From: Actinomadura litoris
GTDB lineage: Bacteria > Actinomycetota > Actinomycetes > Streptosporangiales > Streptosporangiaceae
NCBI RefSeq assembly: GCF_009733595.1
Contig: NZ_WOFH01000008.1
Location: 248,001-312,000 of the forward strand
Length of the DNA: 64,000 nucleotides
Reading direction: 5' to 3'
The notes beneath the pieces are model-generated. The model saw only the letters and a list, made by a program, of their open reading frames with translations, did not search any database and was not told the DNA's origin. The position numbers were made by a program, and so were the translations under genes. Below are positions 34,973-44,310 of this stretch, one piece after another. How positions within the stretch are numbered: position 1 is the stretch's first letter; every line of letters begins with the position of its first letter.

Positions 34973-36316
34973 GTGAACGCTGATGTCGAGGCCGGCGGGC
35001 GGCCCCCCGACCCGGCCCCGGCGGGCACCCTGCTCGCGCGGTTGAACCTGCTGAACCTGGCCGGTGCGCGCATGGCGGGCACCCTGGACCTGGAGCAGGT
35101 CGCGCGGCGGCTGGTGGAGGTGGCGCTCACCGGGTTCGCCGACGCCGCCGGCGTGTACGTGGCCGAGCGCCTCATCGCCCGCGACGAGGAGCCCCGGCCG
35201 TCCGCGGCGCGGCCCGTCGAGGTGCGGCGGATCGCGCTGGGCGCCGCCGACGCCGGGCTGGAGGAGCGCTTCCCCTCCGGCGAGGTGCTGGCGTTCGCGC
35301 CCGACACGCCCTGCGCGGCGTGCCTGCGGGACGGCGCCGTCCAGCGGTTCGCCGCGCTGCCGCCCGAGGTCGCCGGGGCGCACCCCGCCGCGGCGGTCGG
35401 GCTGGGCGACCTGGTCGACTTCCTGCTCGTCCCGCTGCGGGCGGACGGCGGCGTGCTCGGGTTCGTCGCGTTCGCGCGCGGGCGGGCCGCCGGGCCGTTC
35501 ACCCCCGAGCAGGTCGGGCTGGCACGGGAGCTGACCGCGCTCGCGGCGGGCTGCCTGGACAACGCCCGCCGCTACCAGCGCGAGCACGCGACCGCGCGCG
35601 CCCTCCAGGCCGGGCTGCTGCCCCGGCTGCTCGGCGACGTGCCCGGAGTCCAGGTGGCGCACCGGTCGGTGCCCGCCGGGCGCACCGACCTGGTCGGCGG
35701 CGACTGGTGCGACATCATCCCGCTCGCCGCCGGGCGGGTCGCGCTCGTCATCGGCGACGCGATGGGGCACGGCTCGGCCGCCGCCGCGACGATGGTGCAG
35801 CTGCGCGCCGCCGCGCGGACGCTCGCGATGCTCGACCTCGGCCCGGCCGAGATCCTCACCTGGCTCGACCGCGTCGCGCCGGACCTCGGGCCCGTCCAGT
35901 TCGCGACCTGCGCGTGCGCCGTCCTGGACACCACCGCGCGGACGGGCGTCATCGCCCGCGCCGGGCACCCCCCGCCGATCCTGCTGCGCCCCGACGGCCG
36001 CTGCGACACCCCCGACATCCCGCCCGGCCTCCCCCTCGGCCTGGGCGGAACGGTCTACGAGGACGTGCGGGTGCCCTTCCCCGACGGGACGACGCTCGTC
36101 CTGTACACCGACGGGCTGATCGAGTCCCGCGAGCGCGACCTGGAGGCGGGCATCGCCGCGCTGCGGACCGCGCTCACCGCCCCCTCGGCCGGGCTGGACG
36201 ACGCGTGCGGCGCGGTCGTCTCCGAACTCGTCGCCACGCCCATCCAGGACGACGTGACCGTGATGCTCGTCCGCGCGCACGGCGATGCCCCGCCTCGGCA
36301 GCCTGAGGAGGGATGA
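34973..36316 (+). CDS. PP2C-type (SpoIIE) serine phosphatase with GAF domain
   Basis: 447 residues from GTG at 34973, preferred over ATG at 34925 because GGCGGGAGG lies eight bases upstream. A GAF sensor covers about 35-200. The SpoIIE/RsbU phosphatase follows, with metal-binding Asp in LVGGDWCDIIPL and VIGDAMGHGSAAAATM, and YTDGLIESRERDLEAG. There is no HATPase domain. These proteins usually dephosphorylate an anti-sigma-factor antagonist in a partner-switching stress circuit. No antagonist or kinase is encoded beside it. Confidence 0.88.
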   Translation: MNADVEAGGRPPDPAPAGTLLARLNLLNLAGARMAGTLDLEQVARRLVEVALTGFADAAGVYVAERLIARDEEPRPSAARPVEVRRIALGAADAGLEERFPSGEVLAFAPDTPCAACLRDGAVQRFAALPPEVAGAHPAAAVGLGDLVDFLLVPLRADGGVLGFVAFARGRAAGPFTPEQVGLARELTALAAGCLDNARRYQREHATARALQAGLLPRLLGDVPGVQVAHRSVPAGRTDLVGGDWCDIIPLAAGRVALVIGDAMGHGSAAAATMVQLRAAARTLAMLDLGPAEILTWLDRVAPDLGPVQFATCACAVLDTTARTGVIARAGHPPPILLRPDGRCDTPDIPPGLPLGLGGTVYEDVRVPFPDGTTLVLYTDGLIESRERDLEAGIAALRTALTAPSAGLDDACGAVVSELVATPIQDDVTVMLVRAHGDAPPRQPEEG

Positions 36317-36388
36317 CCCGAGAACGCGGAAGGAACGCACCCGGCCGGGGAGCAGGGGCGACGTTGTCGCGACGAGCCGACCCGGAGG

Positions 36389-37141
36389 TCAGGGCCGCTG
36401 TTCGGTCACCTGTCGGAGGCGGACGTGCAGGCCGTCCAGCAAGCGCCGCAGGCCGTAGTCGAACTGCTCGTCGCGGGTCGTGCGCGGGTCCGTGCCGGTG
36501 AGTGAGTCGAACAGCGTGGCCAACTGCGGGTAGGGGCCGGTGATCTGGGTCAGGGTCGGCCCCAGGGCGTCGAGCCACTCGGCCTCGGTGTCGCCGGCGA
36601 GGGTGATCTTGTTGAGCGCGGCGGCCTCGCTGGTGGCCGCGCCGAGCACGTAGGTGAACACGGTCTTCGCGGCCCGGTCCGCTTCGGCGAGGTCGAAGCC
36701 CGCCGCCCGCAGCAGGGTCAGCATGCGGTCGGTGAGCAGCATCAGGTTCGGGCCGAGATGGGTCACGCCGACCTCGCCCACCAGCAGGGAGGCGACCCAG
36801 GGGTGGCGCAGGACGACGTCCCGCGCGCTGTGCCCGCACCGGGACACCGCTTCGCCCCAGCGAGCCGGGTCGTCGGCGACGGGCGGGCTCATCTCTCCGT
36901 AGATCTCGTCGACGACGAGCTCGATCAGCTCGTCCTTGTTGGCGACGTGCCAGTACAGCGCGTTGGCGGCGACGTTCATGCGCGTGGCGAGCCCGCGCAT
37001 GGTCAGGGCGGGCAGCCCCTGCTCGTCCAGCAGCGCGACGGCCGCGGCGACGATCTGGCCCCGGTCGAGCGCCAGGCGCTCGCGGCGCTTGCGGGCCGGG
37101 CGTGCCCATACCGACACGACCCCCTGCTCATCGGCTGACAT
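36389..37141 (-). CDS. TetR/AcrR-family regulator
   Basis: 250 residues. After a basic leader, the helix-turn-helix covers about 25-70 (IVAAAVALLDEQGLPALTMRGLATRMNVAANALYWHVANKDEL). The C-terminal ligand domain resembles the TetR_C type (HPWVASLLVGEVGVTHLGPNLM). It is divergent from the P450 operon at 37344, and three copies of a palindromic motif lie between the two starts, so it probably represses that operon. The ligand is unknown. Confidence 0.9.
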   Translation of the reverse strand: MSADEQGVVSVWARPARKRRERLALDRGQIVAAAVALLDEQGLPALTMRGLATRMNVAANALYWHVANKDELIELVVDEIYGEMSPPVADDPARWGEAVSRCGHSARDVVLRHPWVASLLVGEVGVTHLGPNLMLLTDRMLTLLRAAGFDLAEADRAAKTVFTYVLGAATSEAAALNKITLAGDTEAEWLDALGPTLTQITGPYPQLATLFDSLTGTDPRTTRDEQFDYGLRRLLDGLHVRLRQVTEQRP

Positions 37142-37242
37142 CGCGGTCGGGGTCCTCTTCACTGCCGGGCGCGCCTCTCGCACGCCGTCCGGGCCACCGA
37201 TTCTCGCACGGCGGCCACCGGCGGGAGCACCGTCCATCCTCG

Positions 37243-37293
37243 TGGACGATGTCCAGTTATTGTACAGCGTCCAATGAACCTGTACGTTGTCCA
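37243..37293. promoter_or_regulatory. Three 13-bp operator copies for TetR regulator
   Basis: TGGACgatGTCCA (37243-37255, perfect palindrome), TGTACagcGTCCA (37261-37273) and TGTACgttGTCCA (37281-37293) fit TGKACnnnGTCCA. Spacings are 18 and 20 bp, near two helical turns. They lie 51-101 bp before the P450 start, where the promoter should be. Confidence 0.7.
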
Positions 37294-37343
37294 TCAATGC
37301 GCCGGCCGCATTCGCCGCTCCCGTCCAAGCGAAGGAACCCGTC

Positions 37344-38525
37344 ATGAGTGATTCCCTGCCCGTCGTCGAGCGGATGCCGGTGGAGCGCCCCGCCGGATGC
37401 CCGTTCGACCCGCCCGCCCGGCTGGCCGAACTGCGGTCGCGGGCACCCGTCACGCCGTTGCGCTTCGGGGACGGCCACCAGGGCTGGCTGGTCACCGGCC
37501 ACGCCCAGGCCCGCGCCGTCCTGGCCGACCCCGGCTTCAGCTCCCGCCACGAGCTGATGCACCTGCTCGACCCGCAGATCATCGAGGTGCCGCCCGCCGG
37601 TCCCGGCCAGTTCATCGGCATGGACGCGCCCGAGCACACCCGCTACCGGCGACTGCTCGCGGGCAGGTTCACCGTCCGCCGGATGCGGTCGCTGGCCGAG
37701 CGCGTCCAGCGGCTCACCGCCCAGTACCTGGACGACATGGCCGCGCGCGGCCCCGGGGTCGACCTCGTCGATGCCTACGCCTTCCCCATCCCGGCCCAGA
37801 TGATCTGCGAACTGCTGGGCGTTCCGTTCAGCGAACGCGCGCACTTCCAGCACCTCGGCGCCGTCGCCAACCAGGCGGACGTGCCCATGGAGGACAAGCT
37901 GGCCGCGTTCCAGGAGATGGGCGGCTACATCGCCGACCTGGTGGAGCGCAAGCGCGCCCGGCCCACCGACGACCTGCTCAGCGACATCATCGGCGGCGAC
38001 CTGGACCACGAGGAACTGGTCGGCGTCGGGTCGCTGCTGCTGGGCGCGGGCCTGGACACCGTCGCCAACATGATCGGGCTCAGCACGTTCGCGCTGCTCA
38101 CCCACCCCGACCAGCGCGACGCCCTGCACGCCGACCCCGAGCGCGCGGTCGAGGAACTGCTGCGCTACCTGACGATCGCCCACACCGGCTTCCGCGTCGC
38201 GCTGACCGACATCGACCTCGACGGCATCACCATCGGCAAGGGGCAGACCGTGGCGGTCTCGCTCCAGGCCGCCAACCGCGACCCCGCGCGCTTCGCCTCC
38301 CCGGACGCCCTGGACCTGACCCGCCAGGCCGCCGGGCACCTGGCGTTCTCCCACGGCGCCCACCAATGTCTGGGCCAGCAACTCGCACGCCTGGAAATGA
38401 AGGTCGCGCTGCCCGCGCTGTTCGAACGCTTCCCGAGCCTGCGGCTGGACGTCCCGCCGCAGGAGGTCCCGCTGCGCGCGGGCGACGACGTGTACGGGGT
38501 GCGGCACCTCCCCGTCGCCTGGTGA
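37344..38525 (+). CDS. Cytochrome P450 (soluble, class I bacterial type)
   Basis: 393 residues from ATG with AAGGAA upstream. All P450 signatures are present: I-helix LLGAGLDTVANM with the acid-Thr pair, K-helix EELLR, and the haem loop FSHGAHQCLGQQLAR with the Cys ligand. Length and motifs fit CYP105/107-like soluble enzymes that hydroxylate small molecules. The ferredoxin gene follows 16 bp later and supplies electrons; a ferredoxin reductase must come from elsewhere. Expression is probably controlled by the divergent TetR. Confidence 0.92.
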   Translation: MSDSLPVVERMPVERPAGCPFDPPARLAELRSRAPVTPLRFGDGHQGWLVTGHAQARAVLADPGFSSRHELMHLLDPQIIEVPPAGPGQFIGMDAPEHTRYRRLLAGRFTVRRMRSLAERVQRLTAQYLDDMAARGPGVDLVDAYAFPIPAQMICELLGVPFSERAHFQHLGAVANQADVPMEDKLAAFQEMGGYIADLVERKRARPTDDLLSDIIGGDLDHEELVGVGSLLLGAGLDTVANMIGLSTFALLTHPDQRDALHADPERAVEELLRYLTIAHTGFRVALTDIDLDGITIGKGQTVAVSLQAANRDPARFASPDALDLTRQAAGHLAFSHGAHQCLGQQLARLEMKVALPALFERFPSLRLDVPPQEVPLRAGDDVYGVRHLPVAW

Positions 38526-38541
38526 CGCCGCCGCGACGCCG

Positions 38542-38742
38542 ATGAGAGTGATCATTGACGAGGGCCGGTGCGTCGGCGGCGGCCGGTGCGCGGTGGCCGC
38601 GCCCGAGGTGTTCGACCAGCGCGACAGCGACGGCGTCGTCGTCCTCCTGCGAGCGGACCCGCCCGCCGAGTACGCCGAAGGCGTCCGGAACGCCGTCATG
38701 CTGTGCCCCGCCGCCGCGATCGAACTGCGGGAGGAGCGGTGA
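38542..38742 (+). CDS. [3Fe-4S] ferredoxin
   Basis: 66 residues. The Cys pattern is C at 10 and 16 (CVGGGRC) plus a Cys-Pro near residue 55 (LCPAAAIEL), that is three cluster ligands with a Gly in the place of the fourth. This is the usual P450-partner ferredoxin of actinomycetes. It lies 16 bp after the P450 gene and is surely in the same transcript. Confidence 0.93.
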   Translation: MRVIIDEGRCVGGGRCAVAAPEVFDQRDSDGVVVLLRADPPAEYAEGVRNAVMLCPAAAIELREER

Positions 38743-38798
38743 CCGGCCCGGCGTCGGCGCCGACCCGCCCAACGAACACGACCGAGAAAGCAGGAACG

Positions 38799-39155
38799 AT
38801 GCCCGCCTACATGCTCGCCCACCTTCGCAAGGCCGGGAAACCTCACCCCGAGGTGCTGGAGTACCTGGAGAGGATCCAATCGGCGTTGGACCCGTTCTCG
38901 GGCCGATTCCTGGTGCACGGCGCCGAGGTGGACGTCCGGGAGGGGGAATGGCCCGGGGACGTGGTGCTCGTGGAGTTCCCGTCCCTGAGGCACGCCCGCG
39001 ATTTCTACGGCTCCGACGCCTACCAGGCGATCCTGCCGCTGAGGCGCGAGCACCTCGAAGGCGACCTCATCATCGTCGAGGGCGTCGAGCCCGGCCACGA
39101 CTCGGCCGCCATGGCCGCCGAGATCCGCCGGGCCACCGCCGAGAGCCCCCGCTGA
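38799..39155 (+). CDS. DUF1330 family protein
   Basis: 118 residues. The sequence reads as a ferredoxin-like alpha/beta DUF1330 domain: MPAYMLAHLRKAG, GRFLVHGAEVDVREG, VVLVEFPSLRHARDFYGSDAYQ, then a closing strand DLIIVEGVE. The biochemical role of the family is unknown. It follows the ferredoxin gene by 56 bp and ends at a strong terminator, so it is the third gene of the TetR-controlled operon. Confidence 0.85.
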   Translation: MPAYMLAHLRKAGKPHPEVLEYLERIQSALDPFSGRFLVHGAEVDVREGEWPGDVVLVEFPSLRHARDFYGSDAYQAILPLRREHLEGDLIIVEGVEPGHDSAAMAAEIRRATAESPR

Positions 39156-39171
39156 CCGAAGCCGACGTGAG

Positions 39172-39218
39172 TCTCGGTCGGAAAGTCACGGCGACGACCG
39201 TTGACTTTCCGACCGAGA
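39172..39218. terminator. Perfect 16-bp inverted repeat, bidirectional terminator
   Basis: TCTCGGTCGGAAAGTC (39172-39187) pairs fully with 39203-39218. The 15-base loop has an inner ACGG/CCGT pair that can extend the stem. It sits between the convergent DUF1330 and M28 peptidase genes and can serve both. Confidence 0.85.
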
Positions 39219-39236
39219 TCTACAGATCCTGCGTTC

Positions 39237-40760
39237 TTACTCGGCCGCGTACTGGCCGGCCTGGCGCGGGGCGGTGCCGCGCGCCGGAGCGCGCCGCTTG
39301 GCGAACTCGTTGCCGTTCACCGTCAGGGTGCTGTTGGCGAACAGCTCGGTGACGGCCGCGGCGCCGTCGATCAGCTGGTCGTAGCCCTTGAGGTTCACGT
39401 TGTCGTAGCGGTCGCACGCCTGGTGGTAGCACGGGTCGTAGGGCCGGCCCGCCGTGCCGCCGTACGTCGCGGCCTGCGCGGGGGTCTTGATGCCCTCGGC
39501 CCCGGCGTCGATGCCGCCGGCCGGGATGCCCGCGACGATGAAGGCGTTGTAGTCCGAGCGTCCGTTGAAGGGCGTCGGGTCGGTCGCGAGCTTGCGCGAG
39601 GCGAAGTGGTCGTTGAACGCCTTCTCGATCGCCCCGGACCCGGCGGGCGCCTCGACGTTGTTCTGCCCGTTGCTGTTGTCGCCGTCGTAGACGAACCGCA
39701 CGAAGTTCGGCGAGGCGAGCATGTCGAAGTTGAGGTTCAGGGCGATCTTGTCCAGCTCGGCCTTCGGCAGGCTGTCGACGTAGTGCTGCGAGCCGAGCAG
39801 GCCCTCCTCCTCGGCGCCCCAGAACGCGAAGCGCACCTGGTTGCGGACCTTCGCGCCGAGCTTGCCGATCTGCTGCGCCGTCGCCAGCAGCGTCGCGGTG
39901 CCCGAGCCGTCGTCGTTGATGCCGGGCCCGGCGACCACGCTGTCGTTGTGCGCGCCGACGACGACGACGTTGTCGGCGCGTCCCCGCTTGGTGTCGGCGA
40001 TGACGTTGGAGGTCTGCCGCTTCTCGTTGAGCGTGTCGGTCCTGACGCGCAGCGTCAGCGGGCCGGCCTGCGCCTGCTTGACCAGGTCGGTGCCGACGGC
40101 GTTGGTCGGGCCGACGACCGGGATCGCGTACGGCTTGGTCAGCGTTCCCGCGACCGGGCCCGGCGTCCCGGGGAGCTGGTAGATCACCACGGCGGCGGCA
40201 CCGGCGGCGATGGCGTTGTCCGCCTTCACCGAGAAGAAGCAGCCGCCGCGCTGGATCAGCGCGACATGGCCCTTCGGGAAGCCCGCGAAGTCGGTGGCCT
40301 CGCATCCGCTGCCCGCGCCGGTCGCTCCCGGGTCGACGGGCGTCGCGGCGGCCGTGACGTCGCCGCTGCCGGAGTACTGCAACGTCCCGAAGTCGGTCCC
40401 GGGGGTGAACGTCTTCGGCGTCGGCGCGGTCTCGGCGAGCGTCGCCGGGGTCTTCTCCTGCCAGAAGTCGAAGGTGAAGTCCTGGACCCGCGGGGTGTAG
40501 CCGGCCCGCTTGAGCTGGTCCGCGATGTACTTCACCGTGATCTTGTTCCCGGCGAGCCCGGCGGCCCGGTTCCCGCCGTTCGCGTCCGCGATCTTCTGCA
40601 GGTTGAGCTGGTGGTGCCGGACGTCCTTGAGCGTGACCAGCCCCGGGAGCCTGGACGCGGCCTGGCCCGATGGGGCCGGTGCCGCCTGGGCCCCGGCCGC
40701 CGCCAGGGTGGTGGCGGCGAGCGTCAGGCCGAGGAGCGACGCTAGCGCGGCTTTGCGCAT
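39237..40760 (-). CDS. Secreted M28-family metallopeptidase with PA domain
   Basis: 507 residues from ATG at 40760, with GGAGA upstream; the longer frame before it has no signal. A Sec signal peptide ends near AQAAP (residues 1-26). A PA domain is inserted at about 140-255 (ALIQRGGCFFSVKADNAIAAGA). The zinc site is complete: GAHNDSV, GINDDGSG, WGAEEEGLLGS, the later Asp in NFDM, and the final His in CYHQACDRYDN. It resembles the Streptomyces aminopeptidase group, which removes N-terminal amino acids outside the cell. It is monocistronic. Confidence 0.92.
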   Translation of the reverse strand: MRKAALASLLGLTLAATTLAAAGAQAAPAPSGQAASRLPGLVTLKDVRHHQLNLQKIADANGGNRAAGLAGNKITVKYIADQLKRAGYTPRVQDFTFDFWQEKTPATLAETAPTPKTFTPGTDFGTLQYSGSGDVTAAATPVDPGATGAGSGCEATDFAGFPKGHVALIQRGGCFFSVKADNAIAAGAAAVVIYQLPGTPGPVAGTLTKPYAIPVVGPTNAVGTDLVKQAQAGPLTLRVRTDTLNEKRQTSNVIADTKRGRADNVVVVGAHNDSVVAGPGINDDGSGTATLLATAQQIGKLGAKVRNQVRFAFWGAEEEGLLGSQHYVDSLPKAELDKIALNLNFDMLASPNFVRFVYDGDNSNGQNNVEAPAGSGAIEKAFNDHFASRKLATDPTPFNGRSDYNAFIVAGIPAGGIDAGAEGIKTPAQAATYGGTAGRPYDPCYHQACDRYDNVNLKGYDQLIDGAAAVTELFANSTLTVNGNEFAKRRAPARGTAPRQAGQYAAE

Positions 40761-41079
40761 GACTCGGTCTCCGATGGTGAGGGGGACGAAGCATGCGAAG
40801 CCTGGCACGCACGATTTATCGCTACAAGGCGTGGTATCCGCTTCCGGTCGGCCGGTACCGGCCGACACCGCACGCCCGGGACGCACACCGGGCGGGCGCC
40901 CGCCGCGTCCGGGGCCGCGGCACCCCAGGCCCTCTGGAACGCCCCACCAGGCAGCTTGATCACAGGACCACCGGGCGACGCGCCGCTGAGTAATGGGAGA
41001 ACGCTGGTATTCGCTAAATCAAACTAAGTATGCTTCCTCACCGCTTGATGGCGGTTTCGGATGAGCAGGGAGTAAATCA

Positions 41080-43503
41080 GTGACGCGACCCGAACAGGTC
41101 CCCGCCCCACCGCCGTCACGCCCGCGTACCCGATCGATCACACGCCGGATCTGGCTGCTGCTGGCGATCCCGCTCGTCTCGCTCATGATCCAGTGGGGCG
41201 TCCCGACCGTCGTCACGCTCTCCCAGGCGCTCCAGCGGTTCCAGTACTCGACGGTGTACGACAACGTCGCCCAGCCCGCGCGGGCCGTCACCGAGGCGAT
41301 CCAGGAGGAGCGCGGCGCGGCGGTCGGCGTGCTCGCGACCGGCACCGCCGAGAACGACCGGTACTACCAGTCGCTCGCGGCGCGGACCGACGCGGCGGTC
41401 GCGGCGTTCCGCAAGAAGGCCCTCGCGTCCGGCACCCGGGACGCGATGGACGCCGCCGCCAAGCAGCGCGTGCGGCAGCTCAGCGAGACCTTCGACGGGC
41501 TGGAGGGCGTGCGCACGCAGGTGCGTGGCGCGGTCATCTCGCGGCTCGACGCCATCAACGGCTACAGCCGGATCACCGACACGACGATCCGCGTGATGAC
41601 GACGCTGGTGAGCGTCGACGACGTCACCGTCTACCAGCACAGCAACGCCATCGTGTACGACTACTGGGCGCGCGAGTTCATGCTGCGGGAGAACGCGCTG
41701 CTCACCGGGCTGCGGCCGGGCCGGATGAACGCCGGGGACCGCGCGGCGTTCGCGTCCTGGGCGGGCAGCCGCGCGCAGTACGCCGACCTCGGCCGCGCGA
41801 GCGCGGGCGGCGAGATCGGCAAGATCATGACCGATCTCACCGAGACGCCCGCGTTCACCGCCTACGCCGACCTGGAGCGCACCGTCGTGCGCACCGGGTA
41901 CGCGCCCGACCCGAGGCGCTGGCGCGGCGTGGTCGCGTCGGTGTCGTCGGTGTGGCTGCGCGCCGCCACCCGCGCGGGCGACGTCGTGAACCGCAAGGAC
42001 GTGGAGCCCGCCGGCGACCGGATCCTGGTCGGCTTCTACACGGTCGGCGGGCTCGGCCTGCTCGGCTTCATCGCCTCGGTCGTGCTGTCGATCCTGTTCG
42101 CCCGGCGCCTCACCGAGGAGCTGCGCGCCCTCCAGCGGACCGCGCAGGTGCTCGCGCACGAGCGGCTGCCCCGGGTCGTGGCGCGGCTGCGGCGCGGCGA
42201 GAGCGTGGACGCCGAGGCCGAGGCGCCGCCCCCGCAGACGGGGCGGACGCGGGAGGTCGCGGCGGTCAGCGAGGCGTTCCACGCCGTCCAGCGGACGGCC
42301 GTCGCCACCGCGGTCGGCGAGGCCGAGCTGCGCGCGAACATCAACCGCGTCTTCATCAACCTGTCGTGGCGCAGCCAGTCGCTGCTGCACCGCCAGCTCC
42401 GCCTGCTGGACGCGATGGAGCGCCGCGCGCGCAGCCCCGAGGAGCTCGACGACCTGTTCCGGCTCGACCACCTCACCACCCGCATGCGGCGGCACGCGGA
42501 GGGCCTGGTCATCCTGTCGGGGTCGCCGACCATCCGCGCCTGGGACCACCCCGTCGCCGCCGAGGACGTGATCCGCGCCGCGATCGCCGAGGTCGAGGAC
42601 TACCGGCGGGTCGAGGTGACCGGCGCCTCCAGCGCGGCGGTGACCGGGGCCGTCGTCGCCGACGTCATCCACCTGCTCGCCGAGCTGATCGAGAACGCCG
42701 CGTCGTTCTCGCCGCCCGCCACCGAGGTCACGGTGAAGGTCGAGACCGTCGCCAACGGGCTCGCGGTCGAGATCGTCGACCGGGGCGTCGGCCTGCACCC
42801 CGAGGAGATGGACGAGCTGAACCGGCGGCTGTCCACCGACCTGGAGTTCGACCTGGTCGACACCGAGCGGCTCGGGCTGTTCGTCGTCGCGCGGCTCGCC
42901 GCCCGGCACGGCGTCAAGGTCGCGCTCCAGCCCTCGCCGTACGGCGGGACGACCGCGATCGTCCTCGTCCCGCACTCGCTGGTCGTGCTGGACGAGGAGT
43001 TGCAGCTCACCCGCGGCCCCGCCGGGGCGCGGGTGCCCGAGGCCGCCCTCCCCGCGCTGGCCGGACCCGCCTCCTACTCCCCGCCGTCCTACACCCCCCA
43101 GGCCGAGCCCCCCGCCGAACCCGCACCCAGCGAGCCGCCGCTCACCGTGCCCCACCCCGCCGAACCGGTGGACGAGGGCGCGGAGGCGGTCGTCGACCCG
43201 CCCGCCCCGTCCAATGGCCGGTCCCGGCCGGGCGGCGCCGACCCGGAGCCGAACGGCACCGAGTCGAGCGAGGTCACCGGTCGGCTCCCCCGCAGGGTGC
43301 GGCAACGCAATCTCGCTCCGCAGCTGCGCAAGCGCCCCGCGCCGGGGCGCGCCGCGGAGCCGGCGGAGGAGGAGTTCGAGGAGCCCAGCCCTGAGCTCAG
43401 CCGCGACCTGATGGCCTCGCTACAGTCGGGATGGCTGCGCGGACGGGATTCAGACGACGACATCCGCGATCCCGGCGCACGCGATGAATGGGGGGAATCA
43501 TGA
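41080..43503 (+). CDS. cvnA: Conservon sensor protein CvnA (nitrate-sensing domain, histidine-kinase-like)
   Basis: 807 residues from GTG with AGGGAG upstream. Two membrane helices (about 24-44 and 314-342) flank a large external NIT-type domain. The cytoplasmic part has a HAMP-like linker, a helical region FINLSWRSQSLLHRQLRLLDAMER where a His kinase H-box would be, and a HATPase domain (LIENAASFSPP, DRGVGLHPEEM). The tail is Pro-rich. It follows the CvnA pattern, thought to signal to a small GTPase instead of a response regulator. It overlaps cvnB by ATGA. Confidence 0.9.
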   Translation: MTRPEQVPAPPPSRPRTRSITRRIWLLLAIPLVSLMIQWGVPTVVTLSQALQRFQYSTVYDNVAQPARAVTEAIQEERGAAVGVLATGTAENDRYYQSLAARTDAAVAAFRKKALASGTRDAMDAAAKQRVRQLSETFDGLEGVRTQVRGAVISRLDAINGYSRITDTTIRVMTTLVSVDDVTVYQHSNAIVYDYWAREFMLRENALLTGLRPGRMNAGDRAAFASWAGSRAQYADLGRASAGGEIGKIMTDLTETPAFTAYADLERTVVRTGYAPDPRRWRGVVASVSSVWLRAATRAGDVVNRKDVEPAGDRILVGFYTVGGLGLLGFIASVVLSILFARRLTEELRALQRTAQVLAHERLPRVVARLRRGESVDAEAEAPPPQTGRTREVAAVSEAFHAVQRTAVATAVGEAELRANINRVFINLSWRSQSLLHRQLRLLDAMERRARSPEELDDLFRLDHLTTRMRRHAEGLVILSGSPTIRAWDHPVAAEDVIRAAIAEVEDYRRVEVTGASSAAVTGAVVADVIHLLAELIENAASFSPPATEVTVKVETVANGLAVEIVDRGVGLHPEEMDELNRRLSTDLEFDLVDTERLGLFVVARLAARHGVKVALQPSPYGGTTAIVLVPHSLVVLDEELQLTRGPAGARVPEAALPALAGPASYSPPSYTPQAEPPAEPAPSEPPLTVPHPAEPVDEGAEAVVDPPAPSNGRSRPGGADPEPNGTESSEVTGRLPRRVRQRNLAPQLRKRPAPGRAAEPAEEEFEEPSPELSRDLMASLQSGWLRGRDSDDDIRDPGARDEWGES

Positions 43504-43928
43504 AGCAGCAGACCCACGCCACCGGCGAGCTCGACTGGCTGCTCGACGATCTGGTGGAGCGGGTCGGCGAGGTCCGCCAGGCGGTCCTGCTGTCCCGCGA
43601 CGGCCTGGTCATGGGCGCCTCGGGCGGTGTCACGCGCAAGGACGCCGAGTTCCTCGCGGCGCTGTCGTCGGGCTTCCACAGCCTGGCCAACGGCGCGCGC
43701 GAGCACTTCCAGGCCAAGCAGGTGCGGCAGACCGTCGTCGAGCTGGACGGCATGCTGTTCTTCGTCATGCCCGCGGGCGACGGAAGCTGCCTCGCGGTGC
43801 TGAGCGACGCGGGCGGCAACGCGGGCCTCGTCGCCTACGAGACGACGATGCTCATCAAGCGGGTGCGGCGGCAGCTCGGCACCGCGCCGCGCTCGGGCGA
43901 GCCCGCGGACCCGGCGCCGAGGGCCTGA
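43500..43928 (+). CDS. cvnB: Roadblock/LC7 domain protein CvnB
   Basis: 142 residues. The Roadblock/LC7 fold is visible (LDWLLDDLVERVGEVRQAVLLSRDGLVMGAS, then FVMPAGDGSCLAVLSDAGGN). Such proteins bind small GTPases and may act as GAP or scaffold. It starts inside the cvnA stop with GGGGGAA upstream and is followed by cvnC after 7 bp. Confidence 0.93.
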   Translation: MKQQTHATGELDWLLDDLVERVGEVRQAVLLSRDGLVMGASGGVTRKDAEFLAALSSGFHSLANGAREHFQAKQVRQTVVELDGMLFFVMPAGDGSCLAVLSDAGGNAGLVAYETTMLIKRVRRQLGTAPRSGEPADPAPRA

Positions 43929-43935
43929 GCCGGCG

Positions 43936-44310
43936 GTGGACGCGCCCAAGGAGCGCTGGGTGGGCCGCGACGCAGGGCCGGTCGTGCGGCCGTACGCGAT
44001 GACCCGCGGCCGCACCCGGCCCCGCGGCGCGGCCATCGACCTCGTCACGATCCTGGTCGCCACCGGGCAGCAGCCCGGCGACCGGGTGTGGCTCTCGCGC
44101 GAGCAGCGGCGGCTGCTGGAGCTGTGCCGGCAGCCCTCCACCCCCGCCGACCTGGCGTCCGAGACCGACCTTCCGTTCCAGGTGGTGCAGATCCTCCTGG
44201 CCGACCTGCACCAGTACGGCCTCATCGAGGAGATGCGGCAGTCCGAGGAGCCCGACCGTCCCGACCCCCGCATACTGATGAGAGTGCTCGATGAACTCCG
44301 CCGCCTCTGA
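43936..44310 (+). CDS. cvnC: DUF742 protein CvnC
   Basis: 124 residues from GTG. DUF742 features: VVRPYAMTRGRT, then a winged-helix-like region LSREQRRLLELCRQPSTPADLASETDLPFQVVQILLADL and LIEEM. It is the third conservon protein and probably part of the complex with CvnB and CvnD. Its 3' end overlaps cvnD by 20 bp in another frame. Confidence 0.92.
   Translation: MDAPKERWVGRDAGPVVRPYAMTRGRTRPRGAAIDLVTILVATGQQPGDRVWLSREQRRLLELCRQPSTPADLASETDLPFQVVQILLADLHQYGLIEEMRQSEEPDRPDPRILMRVLDELRRL

Noticed and set aside
41080..43503. CvnA as a broken histidine kinase
   Set aside because: The missing H-box is normal for conservon CvnA proteins, and all four cvn genes are intact.
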